From NCBI RefSeq assembly GCF_009758415.1, contig NZ_WQRF01000002.1, positions 1 through 64,000 on the forward strand: a stretch of DNA of 64,000 nucleotides, written 5' to 3'. Every line of letters starts with the position of its first letter. Within the stretch, counting starts at the first letter, position 1. The translations under genes were made by a program, and so were the position numbers. Source of the DNA: Devosia marina (GTDB taxonomy: Bacteria; Pseudomonadota; Alphaproteobacteria; Rhizobiales; Devosiaceae). Under the pieces are notes generated by a model. It was not told where the DNA came from and made no database searches. It saw only the letters and a program-made list of their open reading frames with translations. Below, piece after piece: positions 1 through 8,683 of the stretch.

Positions 1-191
1 CCGGCCTCCGCATCGGCGACGCCTGCTCCCGTCTCTCCTCCACCAACGAACCCATCGGCTTTATCGCCGAAGCCGTCGGCTATCCCTCGCTGGCCAACTT
101 CAACCGCCAGTTTAAAGCCCAGCGTGGAATGACGCCCCGGGCCTATAGGGCCATATTCCGTCACGCATCAACACAAAGCCGGCAAAATTAG
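1..191 (+). CDS. AraC-family transcriptional regulator, C-terminal fragment
   Basis: This is the 3' end of a gene that begins before the window; the frame is open from base 3 and stops with TAG at 189-191. The visible 62 residues contain the second helix-turn-helix of an AraC/XylS DNA-binding domain: the run IGFIAEAVGYPSLANFNRQF followed by a basic stretch and TPRAYR is the family signature. The protein would bind DNA and probably regulates a neighbouring gene, but the ligand-binding N-terminus is outside the window, so its target cannot be assigned. Confidence 0.9.
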   Translation, partial: GLRIGDACSRLSSTNEPIGFIAEAVGYPSLANFNRQFKAQRGMTPRAYRAIFRHASTQSRQN

Positions 192-880
192 CTTGCAGGA
201 AACTCATGCCTGCACTCTGTCCAAACGGACTTACGATTTGGTTGCGGAACGGCAGGTTTCGGGTGATCACCAAATCGTCGCGGCCGCAATGGGGTTGCGT
301 TTCTGCCAATCGGCAACGCGCCCATTTCTGCCGTTCAGTTTGCTTGGCAATTCGTGAAAGCTGCCATCCCGATTTAGTGATGAGTGTCATCGGAGGGCGG
401 CTAGCGAACCGTTTCGACTTAGCCAGCAGCCTGAGAAAAATTATGCTGCCGGCTCGAAACCATCGTGATGCTCCAAGGCAGACTGACGAGCAGCGACCAA
501 AGTCTCTTCAACGGACTCGCCACATTGGGACTTTTTGGCGGCGATTCACTTCTGCCGCTGCCGCAGCCGCTGTCGCCGATGACGACGTCCCGGCCCATGC
601 CCGAATAACCTCGAGGCCCGGCTTCATCCGCTCGGTTCATTCACCGCTGGGTAAGTCGGAGAGATTTTCCTCTGCATACGTGGCGGCTTCATAAGCTCGG
701 TGCCGGTGCGGGGTTAGCGCAGAATCTATGACTTCTGCTCTGCCGGCGACCTGAAAACTGCCGTCTGGCCTGCGACGGCATTCCAGCCCCACGGCATGGT
801 GACGGAGATAAAGTGCTCCACCCAACTGCTGTCAGGGGCTGGGGGCCGGCCAACTTTGCCTGAACAAGCGCTGCACAAAC
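192..880. other. Intergenic region with no confident gene
   Basis: About 690 bases separate the AraC fragment from the first catabolic promoter. Open frames exist on both strands but have mixed codon use, weak start sites and no recognised domain. The most protein-like is a minus-strand frame at 637-825, 62 codons from a TTG, with segments such as PHRHRAYEAATYAEENL. It is followed in another frame by a short tail ending in EHHDGFEPAA. These could be remnants of a decayed gene, but I cannot name it. Confidence 0.5.
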
Positions 881-909
881 TTGACATCAGATTTGTCCTA
901 ATCAATAGA
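881..909 (+). promoter_or_regulatory. Candidate promoter of the MFS-thiolase-acyl-CoA synthetase operon
   Basis: TTGACA at 881-886 is a perfect -35 box; seventeen bases later lies AATAGA, a weak -10. The overlapping words GATTTG and CTAATCAAT at 890-907 recur just upstream of the GntR regulator gene (10159-10175), which suggests that regulator binds here. The promoter lies too close to an ATG at 909 for that codon to be the start, which supports initiation at 939. Confidence 0.5.
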
Positions 910-938
910 TGCGAACCAATGCGTCTCGGAGTGATGGC

Positions 939-2117
939 ATGTCGCGCCTAAGAAACATTGATGCGGTGACACGGCATGGAGGTGCGCAGCTATTGCTGTG
1001 GTCAGCATTCTATTACCAGCTTCCCGCGCTTCTGCCTCTCATGAGGGACGCCGGATTGTCTCTCAACGGCCTAACGGGCGCCATTACAATTGCAGTCCTC
1101 GTCTGGGCAGCGCTCATTCCGGTGGGGGGGCGATTGGTCGACAAGGGCCATGGCATTGCCATGATGCGGATCGGCGGCGCACTTGGCGTTGGCCTAATTG
1201 TTCTGATGACGGTCGTACCGCATGGGGCCTTGCCGCTGGTGATTGTGGCGCTTGGCGTTCCCATGGCCGCCACGCTTTATGATCCGTGCTTTGCAATCAT
1301 GTTGCGCACCACCGGTTTGGACGCCAGCCGAGCCATCACCACAGTGACCCTTATTGCCGGTCTTGCCACCTTGCTGACTTTTCCATTGGTCATGCTGGTC
1401 GCTACGATATGGCCGTGGCAAGGCGTGGTGCTGGTTTTTGCAGCCATCGCATTTCTGGGCGTCGCCAGCATCCCCGATTCCAGAAATGACAAGGCCCTAG
1501 CTCGGGTGGATGTCTCTTCGGCGGTGCGGCCGCCGCACCGAACGAAGATTAATGTGGCGCTGATCGCTGTGCCATTCGGGCTGGCGATGTTTTCCCACGC
1601 CGCATTGCTATTCCTACTTCCCCTGGCGTTGCTGCAAGTCAGCGGTGAGAACGGTTGGGCTCTGTACCTGCCGGCCATTCTCGGACCGGCCCAGATTGCC
1701 GGGCGGATGCTGTGGCGCCAAATGGCGCCCCGGAGCAAGCCCAGGGGCGCAGCGCGCGTCATGTTTGTGTTGTTCCTTTTGCCCCCCCTGGTCCTTCTGG
1801 TCGCGCCGTCGCACTGGATGGGCGTCCTGCTCGCGCTTCTCGTGCAGGGGGGGCTCTATGGCGTCCACACTGTCTTGCGCCCGCTGGTTGCGGCTGCCGT
1901 TCTGCCGAAATCCAGCCTCGGTCAAACTCTCGGCTCGGTTGCTACAATAGGTCTTCTGATGATGGCGGTGGCACCGGCCTTGGGGGGCGTTGTGATGCAA
2001 AATCTCGGCTATCAGGGGCTGATCGTCTCGCTTTTGGCAGTCAATCTGACCGCACTTGGCGTTGCCGTGATTGGGAAGTTTGAATCGCAAGGGAGAGCAA
2101 GATGGACCCAGTCGTAG
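939..2117 (+). CDS. MFS transporter
   Basis: A 392-residue polytopic membrane protein with about twelve hydrophobic segments in two six-helix halves, separated by a polar stretch around residues 185-205. A conserved loop between helices 2 and 3 reads GGRLVDKGHG, the MFS motif-A region. The start is placed at ATG 939 because GGAG (928-931) sits seven bases upstream; an in-frame ATG at 909 would overlap the promoter. It is the first gene of a tight operon with a thiolase-like protein, a DUF35 protein and an acyl-CoA synthetase, and overlaps the next gene by 16 bases. It probably imports or exports a substrate or acidic intermediate of that pathway. The substrate is unknown. Confidence 0.85.
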   Translation: MSRLRNIDAVTRHGGAQLLLWSAFYYQLPALLPLMRDAGLSLNGLTGAITIAVLVWAALIPVGGRLVDKGHGIAMMRIGGALGVGLIVLMTVVPHGALPLVIVALGVPMAATLYDPCFAIMLRTTGLDASRAITTVTLIAGLATLLTFPLVMLVATIWPWQGVVLVFAAIAFLGVASIPDSRNDKALARVDVSSAVRPPHRTKINVALIAVPFGLAMFSHAALLFLLPLALLQVSGENGWALYLPAILGPAQIAGRMLWRQMAPRSKPRGAARVMFVLFLLPPLVLLVAPSHWMGVLLALLVQGGLYGVHTVLRPLVAAAVLPKSSLGQTLGSVATIGLLMMAVAPALGGVVMQNLGYQGLIVSLLAVNLTALGVAVIGKFESQGRARWTQS

Positions 2118-3262
2118 TTGCGGGCGGTGCAATGACGCCGTTCAACCGACGCAAGGATGGTTCATCCTGGCGCGATTGGGCGAGAAACACCTTTGTGGCT
2201 GCTCTTGCCGACGCCGATTTAGAGCGGCAGGACATTGACGTCCTGATCGTCGCCAGCGAGAGCGACTTCTTCACCCTCCAGTTGAACCCGGCCAGCGTTC
2301 TGGCCGACGATCTGGCCCTTTTTGGCAAGCCGGTGATGCGCGTGGAAGGCGGCGGAGCTTCCGGGCACTTGGCGGTGCAGGCAGCCACTATGCAGGTGCT
2401 TTCCGGCCAGGCCGACCGTGTCGCGGTCGTTGGCGTCGAGGCGCTGGCGAGCCATTTGCCGGGTGCAACAGTATCAAAGCTCTACGGTCTCTCGTTTGAC
2501 GCCTGGACCGACGGGATGATCGGAATCGACTCGACAGCGCTCTATGCGCTGTCTGCCATGGCGTTTCAGGCACGGACCGGGGCCAATGAGAACGACTTTG
2601 CCGCTGTTGCGGTGCGCAATCGCGACAATGCACGCCTCAATGAATTTGCCCATTTGCCTCTAGCAAGCAGCGTGGACGAGGTTCTCTCCTCCCCGATCAT
2701 TGCGGCTCCCTACCACCGGCTCGACTGCTCGCCACTGAGCGATGGAGCAGCATGTATCATTCTGGGGCGTGGTTCGGGTCTGCCGGACGCTGCGCGCGAT
2801 CGCGCCAGACTGGTGGGTATCGGAGCGGCCAATGATCGCGTCCGTCTGGGGGAGAGGAGCGATCCGGGCCACTTCGGCAGCAAGCGCATCGCCGCTGGGC
2901 GTGCCCTTGCCGGTGCCGGTTGGGCCCACACCGATATCGACATTGCCGAAGTCTATGACAGCTATTCGGGCGCCCAACTCCAGGCGATCGAAGGGCTCGG
3001 CCTGAGCGCAGACGTAATCGCCGATGAGCGTGCCGGGCGGTTTGATGCGCAGGGCGATCTGCCTATCAATCTTTCCGGCGGCCTGCTGGGGCAGGGTGCC
3101 CCGGTCGGGGCGACCGGGGTCGCGCAAGTGCTGGCAATCGCCCGCCAGCTTGAGGGCCGGTATTGGGGGCGTACGCCTTCCCGGACACCCCTCCGGGGTC
3201 TCGTCGATACGCATGGCGGCATCGCCACCTTGTGCGCGGTAAGTATTCTGGAGGCGCCATGA
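2102..3262 (+). CDS. Thiolase-superfamily protein (SCP2/lipid-transfer type) lacking catalytic Cys and His
   Basis: A 386-residue member of the SCP2-thiolase/lipid-transfer branch. The fold markers are present: the nucleophile-elbow segment RVEGGGASG (residues 80-88), NLSGG (323-327) and GAPVGATG (332-339). Thiolases normally carry a nucleophilic Cys at about residue 85 and a His in GHPxGATG; here they are Gly and Ala (A333). Tyrosines at 285 and 288 lie in VYDSYSG. Cys-less homologues paired with DUF35 proteins, such as Ltp2 with ChsH2-type partners in steroid side-chain degradation, act as retro-aldolases. The next gene here is a DUF35 protein overlapping by four bases, so a two-subunit acyl-CoA lyase is a reasonable inference. 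Classical thiolase activity is unlikely. Confidence 0.8.
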   Translation: MDPVVVAGGAMTPFNRRKDGSSWRDWARNTFVAALADADLERQDIDVLIVASESDFFTLQLNPASVLADDLALFGKPVMRVEGGGASGHLAVQAATMQVLSGQADRVAVVGVEALASHLPGATVSKLYGLSFDAWTDGMIGIDSTALYALSAMAFQARTGANENDFAAVAVRNRDNARLNEFAHLPLASSVDEVLSSPIIAAPYHRLDCSPLSDGAACIILGRGSGLPDAARDRARLVGIGAANDRVRLGERSDPGHFGSKRIAAGRALAGAGWAHTDIDIAEVYDSYSGAQLQAIEGLGLSADVIADERAGRFDAQGDLPINLSGGLLGQGAPVGATGVAQVLAIARQLEGRYWGRTPSRTPLRGLVDTHGGIATLCAVSILEAP

Positions 3263-3645
3263 AACGCCAACTGACTTTAGAATATGCCTTCGAATTCGGC
3301 GCGCTGGAGCCGTACTACTCCGCAGTCGCCAGAGGAGTAGCGCTTGCCAGCGTGTGCGAGCAGTGCGGCTATGCGGCGTTTCCCGCCCGCATCCTCTGTC
3401 CGAAATGCGCGAGCAGTTACGTCAAATGGAAACCCCTATTGGGGCGCGCGCAAATCGTCCACCGCACGACGGGGGCCAAACACGAGTTTGCGCTCGTGCG
3501 GTTTGACGGCGCGGATACTCAAACGGTCGTGCGGCTGCACACCATTCCCCCTCACGCTTCGCACGGGTGGCTGATTGTCCCTCGCGACGACCTCATTGGC
3601 CTATGGCTGGGCGCGGCTGCGTCTGATGCCGGAAAGGAAGACTAG
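3259..3645 (+). CDS. DUF35-type zinc-ribbon/OB-fold protein, partner of the thiolase-like protein
   Basis: A 128-residue protein with an N-terminal rubredoxin-like zinc ribbon (Cys33, Cys36, Cys47, Cys50 in CEQC and CPKC) followed by a small beta-rich OB-fold, the standard DUF35 layout. Such proteins bind beside thiolase-superfamily subunits and help hold acyl-CoA substrates. The ATG overlaps the thiolase stop (ATGA) and is preceded by GGAGG at 3250-3254, so the two are translationally coupled and probably form a complex. The acyl-CoA synthetase starts immediately after its stop codon. Confidence 0.85.
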   Translation: MKRQLTLEYAFEFGALEPYYSAVARGVALASVCEQCGYAAFPARILCPKCASSYVKWKPLLGRAQIVHRTTGAKHEFALVRFDGADTQTVVRLHTIPPHASHGWLIVPRDDLIGLWLGAAASDAGKED

Positions 3646-5304
3646 ATGCTGAACGATCTAAATACCGAACAACTCGCCAAGATCGGTCTTGTGCGGGACG
3701 GAGCGGATCTGTCGATCAGCGTCCCCGATGACGCCAACATCTACGCCATGACGGTTGGCGCGCAGATGGCTGCAGGGAATGGCGAACGCGTCGCCATGAT
3801 TTTCGAACAGCCTGATGGTGTGACCACATTGACCTTTGGCGAGGTCGACCGCGCAGCAACTGCCCTGGCGGCGTACCTGCGCGACCTGGGGCTTGGACGG
3901 GGCAGCCTTGTGGCCCTGCACACCGGCAACCGCCCCGAGACGGCAATTGCCCATATGGCAATCTGCAAGATAGGTGGTACTGCCGTAACCCTTTCGCAGC
4001 TCTATGGTCCGGATGCACTCGGCCACGCGCTCAACCACAGCCAAGCAAAATGCCTGCTGACCATTGAAAGGGCTTGGGCGCCGCTGCGCGGCAATGCCGC
4101 TGAGACCTTCACCCAACTCGAACACGTGCTGGTGGCCGAATCCGCGGGGCCGGAAGCAAACCTGACGGAGATACTTTCCGGATCCGCTCCGGCTGACTTC
4201 ATTCTGGAGCTGACGGGTGCCAATGATCCGGCTCTGTTGATGTACACCTCCGGGTCGACCGGCATGCCCAAGGGGATTCTACATGGACACCGGGTGCTCG
4301 CCTCCTACCGGCCCTCGATCAATCTGTTTTTCAATCTGAGCCTTGAGGATGAGGATGCCGTGTATTTCTCTCCCTCTGACTGGGCGTGGGTTGGTGGTCT
4401 GCTCGATATGCTGTTTCCCGCATGGATGGCGGGCCGTCCAGTTGCGACTGCCGAAGCGCGTTTCAAGGCCGAGTGGGCCTACGAATTCATGGCGCGACAC
4501 AAGGTCACCCACACCTTCCTGCCCCCCACTGCGATCAAGCGGCTAGCCGATACCGACAACCCGCGGAGCAAATATGATTTGTCGCTGCGCGTCATTTGCA
4601 GTGGCGGCGAAGCGCTAGCTGCAGAAACGCTCACTTGGGTGGAACGCGAGCTTGGTGCCGTGTGCAACGAGTTTTACGGGATGACCGAGGTCAACCATCT
4701 GATCGGCAATTGTCAGGCCCTCTACCCGCGCCGACCCGGCTCCATGGGACTGGCCTATCCGGGGCATGATGTCCGGTTGGTCAACGACAATGGTGTGGAA
4801 GTCGAACCCGGCCAGGAGGGCGAGATCGTCACGCGGGCGGACGCTCCCACCCGCTATCTCGGCTATCTGAAAAATGCCGAAAAGGAAGCCGAGTTGCGCC
4901 TGGGCGAATGGATGCGAACCTATGACCTGGCCGTTCGCGATGCCGATGGCTATTTCTGGTACAAGGGCCGCAGCGACGACCTGATTAAGTCATCGGGTTT
5001 CCGCATTGGCCCTGCCGAAATCGAAGAATGCCTGATTGCACATCCGGCCGTTGCTGAAGCGGCGGTGGTTGGCAAGCCCGACAAGGATCGTGGCAGCATC
5101 ATCAAGGCCTTCGTGCAGCTGGCTCGCGGATTTGAGCAATCAAATGATCTCACCGAACAATTGCGCGAGCACGTACGTTCGCGCCTGGCACCTTACAAGG
5201 CGCCGCGTGAGATCGCTTATGTCGAGGGCTTCGAGATGACTTCGTCGGGCAAAATCAACCGAAAGAAGCTGCGTCAGGCAGAAATCGACGCCCATAAGCA
5301 TTGA
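3646..5304 (+). CDS. AMP-dependent acyl-CoA synthetase
   Basis: A 552-residue ANL-superfamily enzyme. Visible motifs are the P-loop YTSGSTGMPKG (residues 200-210), YGMTE near 345, the hinge region with YKGRSDDLIKSSGFRIGP, and the C-terminal SGKINRKKLR containing the adenylation lysine. It should activate a carboxylic acid to its CoA thioester using ATP. The operon places it with a Cys-less thiolase homologue and a DUF35 protein, so it probably supplies their acyl-CoA substrate. An aldehyde dehydrogenase in the next transcription unit could provide the acid. It resembles short-chain acid activators, but the substrate cannot be read from the sequence. Confidence 0.9.
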   Translation: MLNDLNTEQLAKIGLVRDGADLSISVPDDANIYAMTVGAQMAAGNGERVAMIFEQPDGVTTLTFGEVDRAATALAAYLRDLGLGRGSLVALHTGNRPETAIAHMAICKIGGTAVTLSQLYGPDALGHALNHSQAKCLLTIERAWAPLRGNAAETFTQLEHVLVAESAGPEANLTEILSGSAPADFILELTGANDPALLMYTSGSTGMPKGILHGHRVLASYRPSINLFFNLSLEDEDAVYFSPSDWAWVGGLLDMLFPAWMAGRPVATAEARFKAEWAYEFMARHKVTHTFLPPTAIKRLADTDNPRSKYDLSLRVICSGGEALAAETLTWVERELGAVCNEFYGMTEVNHLIGNCQALYPRRPGSMGLAYPGHDVRLVNDNGVEVEPGQEGEIVTRADAPTRYLGYLKNAEKEAELRLGEWMRTYDLAVRDADGYFWYKGRSDDLIKSSGFRIGPAEIEECLIAHPAVAEAAVVGKPDKDRGSIIKAFVQLARGFEQSNDLTEQLREHVRSRLAPYKAPREIAYVEGFEMTSSGKINRKKLRQAEIDAHKH

Positions 5305-5346
5305 CGTCACCAATTGGTACATACTAATCTGTAGCTATCAATTGGG
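5301..5346 (+). promoter_or_regulatory. Promoter and candidate GntR operator before the epimerase-kinase-aldolase operon
   Basis: A -35 TTGACG (5301-5306) and a -10 CTAATC (5324-5329) are separated by 17 bases. The spacer contains the perfect 10-base palindrome ACCAATTGGT (5309-5318), and a second CAATTGG lies at 5339-5345. From the -10 onwards the sequence closely matches the promoter at 12415-12436: both read TAAT, then TGTAG, then AATTGG. The shared features suggest one regulator, most simply the GntR protein encoded at 10201. Confidence 0.55.
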
Positions 5347-5353
5347 AGGTCTC

Positions 5354-6193
5354 ATGAAATTCGGCGTACATGCGGGGCTATGGCAACGCGCTTGGAGTGA
5401 CGATCCGGCACCGATCATGAGCCGGGTCAAAGCACTTGGCTACCATGGGGTGGAGCTATCCCTGTTGGGGGTTGGCTTTGCTGACGCAGGAAAATTGCGA
5501 ACCCTGTCGGACAATCTCGATCTCGCGCTCACCTGCTCCACGGGGCTGGGAGTCGGAGAGGACCCCGGTTCATCCGATCCCGAACGGCGTAGTGCAGCGA
5601 TCAAAACCCTGACAGGGGCGGTGAAGACGGCTGGCGCAATGGGCGCACGCAACCTCTCAGGTGTCGTTGCCAGTCCCTGGGGCTATTTCGACCCAGCCCG
5701 CAAGGCCGAACGCGCCAAATACGCTTCCGAAACGCTCGCACAACTTGATGGTGTGTTGCGTGGAGAGGGCGTTGTTCTTGGAATTGAGGCGCTTAACCGA
5801 TTTGAGTCCGACCTGACCAACACCGCTGCCGAGACCACGGCAATCGCGAAGGCAACTGGCAGCCAGAATATCGGGGTGCTGCTCGACACCTTTCATATGA
5901 ATGTCGAGGAAAAGTCGCCCCCTGACGCGATTAACGAGACCGGAAAGGCGTTGGTGCACTTCCATATTTCCGAAAATGACCGCGGCGTTCCCGGTAGCGG
6001 CCAGTATGATTTTGGCGCAGCGGCGCAGGCGCTTTCCCGGATCGGCTATGACGGCTGGGTAGTGGCCGAGATGTTTGTCATGGCCGGGAATCCGGCCAGT
6101 GCTGATGTCAATATCTGGCGCAACATTGAAGCGGACCCCACCGAGGCGGCGCGGACCACACTGTCATTCATGCAAAGGACTTTCTCGCTATGA
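5354..6193 (+). CDS. Sugar phosphate isomerase/epimerase (xylose-isomerase-like TIM barrel)
   Basis: About 280 residues with the AP-endonuclease-2 / ketose 3-epimerase fold. A metal-binding Glu is visible in VLGIEALNRFESD, and LLDTFHMN, VHFHISENDRG and VVAEMF match the later metal and substrate ligands of D-tagatose 3-epimerase-like enzymes. It probably epimerises or isomerises a ketose or ketose phosphate in the cytosol. ATG 5354 is preferred over an upstream TTG (5342) because GGGAGG (5344-5349) precedes it. The gene leads an operon with DhaL, DhaK, a LacD-like aldolase and an aldehyde dehydrogenase; its stop overlaps the dhaL start by four bases. Confidence 0.85.
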   Translation: MKFGVHAGLWQRAWSDDPAPIMSRVKALGYHGVELSLLGVGFADAGKLRTLSDNLDLALTCSTGLGVGEDPGSSDPERRSAAIKTLTGAVKTAGAMGARNLSGVVASPWGYFDPARKAERAKYASETLAQLDGVLRGEGVVLGIEALNRFESDLTNTAAETTAIAKATGSQNIGVLLDTFHMNVEEKSPPDAINETGKALVHFHISENDRGVPGSGQYDFGAAAQALSRIGYDGWVVAEMFVMAGNPASADVNIWRNIEADPTEAARTTLSFMQRTFSL

Positions 6194-6738
6194 CCGTTGC
6201 ACAACAGTATTTTACGCGGTTGCTTGCCGCCATCGAGGCGCGGAAGGACGAGCTCGACGCGCTCGACGCAGCGCTGGGCGATGGCGATCACGGCACAACG
6301 ATGCTGCGCGGCCTCACCAAGGCTGCGCAAGCCGAGTCGGGTATGGGCGCCAAGGCCTTCATGCGCGCTTCGGGCGGGGCAGCAGGCACGCTGTTCGGTC
6401 TAGTACTGATTGCCATCGAGAGACACCTCATCTCTGACGCAGACCTGCCCTCCGAACTGGCGCTTGCCGAAGCCCGCATATGCGACCTGGGTCAGGTAAA
6501 ACCCGGCGACAAGAGCATGATAGATGCGCTCTCCCCCGCCGTCGCGGCGTTCAATGGTGGTAATCTGGATGCCGCTATTGAGGCGGCGCGGCAAGGATGC
6601 CAGGCGACTATCGCGCTTGATGCCCGCAGGGGCCGTGCCCAGTATGTCGAGGGCAAGGGCAGGGGGCATCAGGACCCCGGTGCAACCTCAATCTTAATCC
6701 TGTTTGAAGTACTTCGCGAAACCCGGGAAAGCCAATGA
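6190..6738 (+). CDS. dhaL: DhaL-type kinase subunit (ADP/ATP-binding)
   Basis: A 182-residue DhaL domain. The nucleotide/Mg site is seen in LGDGDHGTT and GDKSMIDALSPA, and the family hallmark GRAQYVEGKGRGHQDPGATS lies near the C-terminus. DhaL transfers phosphate to the ketose held covalently on DhaK. No PTS-type DhaM gene is in the window, so ATP is the likely donor, as in ATP-dependent Dha-like kinases. Related kinases in actinobacteria and rhizobia act on erythrulose isomers, so dihydroxyacetone should not be assumed. The start codon overlaps the epimerase stop and the end overlaps dhaK. Confidence 0.9.
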   Translation: MTVAQQYFTRLLAAIEARKDELDALDAALGDGDHGTTMLRGLTKAAQAESGMGAKAFMRASGGAAGTLFGLVLIAIERHLISDADLPSELALAEARICDLGQVKPGDKSMIDALSPAVAAFNGGNLDAAIEAARQGCQATIALDARRGRAQYVEGKGRGHQDPGATSILILFEVLRETRESQ

Positions 6739-7766
6739 CCAAGCTCTTCAACTCGCAGGAGACCATGGTCGACGACATGATCGACGGCTTCGTTTCCGCA
6801 TTTCCACAAGTCGAACGCGGCAAGATTGACCCGCGTGTCGTCGTTCGCAGCCGGGCTCGCAAGAACCCCGACGAAAAGGTCACCATGCTGATTGGCAATG
6901 GCTCGGGACACGAACCCATAGCCATGGGCTTTGTTGGTGAAGGCCTGCTGGACGCCAATGTGGTTGGGGATGTCTTTGCCGCCCCCTCGGCGGATCTTAT
7001 CCTCGATGGCATCCGCGAAGTAAACGGCGCTGCGGGAACGCTCCTTTTGATCTCGCAGCACTCCGGCGACGTGATCAACGGCCGCGCGGCCATCATGCTC
7101 GCTGAAGACGAGGAGCTCAATGTCCGGGGCCTCTTGATGTACGACGATGTCGCCTCGGCGCCGCCCGAACGGCGCCAGGATCGGCGCGGCGCTCCCGGTA
7201 CCATGTTCATCTACAAGATCCTTGGTGCGGCCGCAGAAGCAGGGCTGGAACTTAATGGTCTGGTGGCGCTGGGTGAAGCGGTGCGCGACCGCACGGTAAG
7301 CCTTTCGGCGGCCATTTCCCCTGGCATCTCTCCGCTGACGGGCAAGCCGATGTTCAAGCTGCCCGAAGGCGAAATCTTCATCGGCATGGGCGTGCATGGC
7401 GAGCCCGGCGCGGGTCGGATGCCACATGGGCCTGTCGGCAAGCTGGTCCGGACCATTGTCGACAAGCTGCTAGAGGACCGGCCCATAGCTGAGGGTGGCC
7501 GCGCTGCCGTCATCATCAATGGCATGGGCGGTACCACCCTGATGGAGCTGTACACGATCTGGAATGAGACCAGCAAAGCTTTGGCGGCACAGGGGGTCGA
7601 GGCGATTGCTCCGATGGTGGGCAGTTTCGTGACCACCCAGGAAATGGGCGGCTTTTCCATCTCTCTGCTCGAGCCGACAGACCAAATGCTGGCCTATTGG
7701 TGTGAACCTTCCGACAGCCCGGCCTTCCCCGCAATCTCATTGCTGACCCAGGAGGCAAAGTCGTGA
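6735..7766 (+). CDS. dhaK: DhaK-type ketose-binding kinase subunit
   Basis: A 343-residue DhaK homologue. GNGSGHEP (residues 54-61) and GMGVHGEPG with His221 are present; the latter His forms the covalent hemiaminal with the substrate carbonyl in DhaK enzymes. Together with the adjacent DhaL it should phosphorylate a small ketose at a terminal hydroxyl, normally C1. The next gene is a class I aldolase that cleaves ketose phosphates, so the product is probably cleaved to dihydroxyacetone phosphate plus an aldehyde. The gene order DhaL-DhaK is reversed relative to the common arrangement. Confidence 0.9.
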   Translation: MTKLFNSQETMVDDMIDGFVSAFPQVERGKIDPRVVVRSRARKNPDEKVTMLIGNGSGHEPIAMGFVGEGLLDANVVGDVFAAPSADLILDGIREVNGAAGTLLLISQHSGDVINGRAAIMLAEDEELNVRGLLMYDDVASAPPERRQDRRGAPGTMFIYKILGAAAEAGLELNGLVALGEAVRDRTVSLSAAISPGISPLTGKPMFKLPEGEIFIGMGVHGEPGAGRMPHGPVGKLVRTIVDKLLEDRPIAEGGRAAVIINGMGGTTLMELYTIWNETSKALAAQGVEAIAPMVGSFVTTQEMGGFSISLLEPTDQMLAYWCEPSDSPAFPAISLLTQEAKS

Positions 7767-8683
7767 TGCCCGCTCCATTCAAACCCCATGAGCCCATCCG
7801 CGGCGTAGCCGTCGATCAGGGCAGTGGCCTGGCTGCAGCAATTGCCGCAGCGCGCGGCGCAGATGCGCGTGATGATGACCTGGAGACCTTCAAGCGGATT
7901 GTCGTGGAAACTGCCAGCCCTGTAGCTACGACCCTTTTGGTCGACTCCACCTACGGGGCGCATTTGCTGCCGCTCATGGCGCCGCCCTGCATTCCCATGC
8001 TGGCTTTCGAAGCCGACGTTTATCACATTGCTGACGAGGACCGGATCACTCGTCTGCCCGATAACCTCACCGTGGAACAGTTTCCGACGCTCGGCGCGCC
8101 TGTCCTGAAATTCTTCCTGTACTATGGCCCCAATGATCCTGCCGAACTGAACCAGCGCAAGTTCGATCTTGTGCGCTCCATAGGTGATCGCTGCAGGGCA
8201 CAGGGCACCACGTTCCTTTTTGAACCAATCGTCTATGACCGCGCCGTTTCCGATGGCGCCTCGAAGGAATACGCGCTTCTCAAGCCCGAGCTCGTTCGTC
8301 GTGCCGTCGAGGATTTTGTCAATCCGGACTACAAGATCGACATCCTCAAGATTGAGATCCCGGTTACGCTCGAATTTGTCGAGGGCTTCGGGACACCCGC
8401 CATGAGCCGTCGCGACGCAGAAGCCGCGGTAGTGGATGTATCCAACGCGGCGGGCGACATGCCCTTTGTCTATCTCAGCGCCGGGGTGACCTACGAGCGG
8501 TTTGTCGAAGGCTTGAAGTTCTGCAAGTCCAGCTCCGGCAAGGCGGCAGGCTACATGTGTGGTCGCGCGCTTTGGAGCGATGCCATCGGCATTTTCGGAT
8601 CAGAGGGCGCAAACGCCATGGCGCGCTGGATGGAAACAACCGGCCGCGACCGGCTGGCGGGCATGAACGAGGCCATCGCATGA
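7766..8683 (+). CDS. Class I aldolase of the LacD/YihT family
   Basis: A 305-residue TIM-barrel protein that follows LacD along its length: RGVAVDQGSG, VLKFFLYYGPNDPAELN, FLFEPIVYD, DILKIEIPV and PFVYLSAGV. Lys195 in DILKIEIPV corresponds to the Schiff-base lysine, and Lys115 to a phosphate-site lysine. Family members cleave tagatose 1,6-bisphosphate or 6-deoxy-6-sulfofructose 1-phosphate to DHAP plus an aldehyde. Here the likely substrate is the ketose 1-phosphate made by DhaKL. GGAGG (7751-7755) serves either GTG 7763 or ATG 7766; I use the ATG. The next gene, an aldehyde dehydrogenase, overlaps by four bases. Confidence 0.85.
   Translation: MPAPFKPHEPIRGVAVDQGSGLAAAIAAARGADARDDDLETFKRIVVETASPVATTLLVDSTYGAHLLPLMAPPCIPMLAFEADVYHIADEDRITRLPDNLTVEQFPTLGAPVLKFFLYYGPNDPAELNQRKFDLVRSIGDRCRAQGTTFLFEPIVYDRAVSDGASKEYALLKPELVRRAVEDFVNPDYKIDILKIEIPVTLEFVEGFGTPAMSRRDAEAAVVDVSNAAGDMPFVYLSAGVTYERFVEGLKFCKSSSGKAAGYMCGRALWSDAIGIFGSEGANAMARWMETTGRDRLAGMNEAIA

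Noticed and set aside
206-694. A 162-codon plus-strand frame after the AraC fragment
   Set aside because: It has a low-complexity Ala run, no ribosome site and no recognisable domain.
6190-7766. Assignment of DhaKL as a PTS-dependent dihydroxyacetone kinase
   Set aside because: No DhaM/PTS component is present, and the coupled aldolase suggests a larger ketose substrate.
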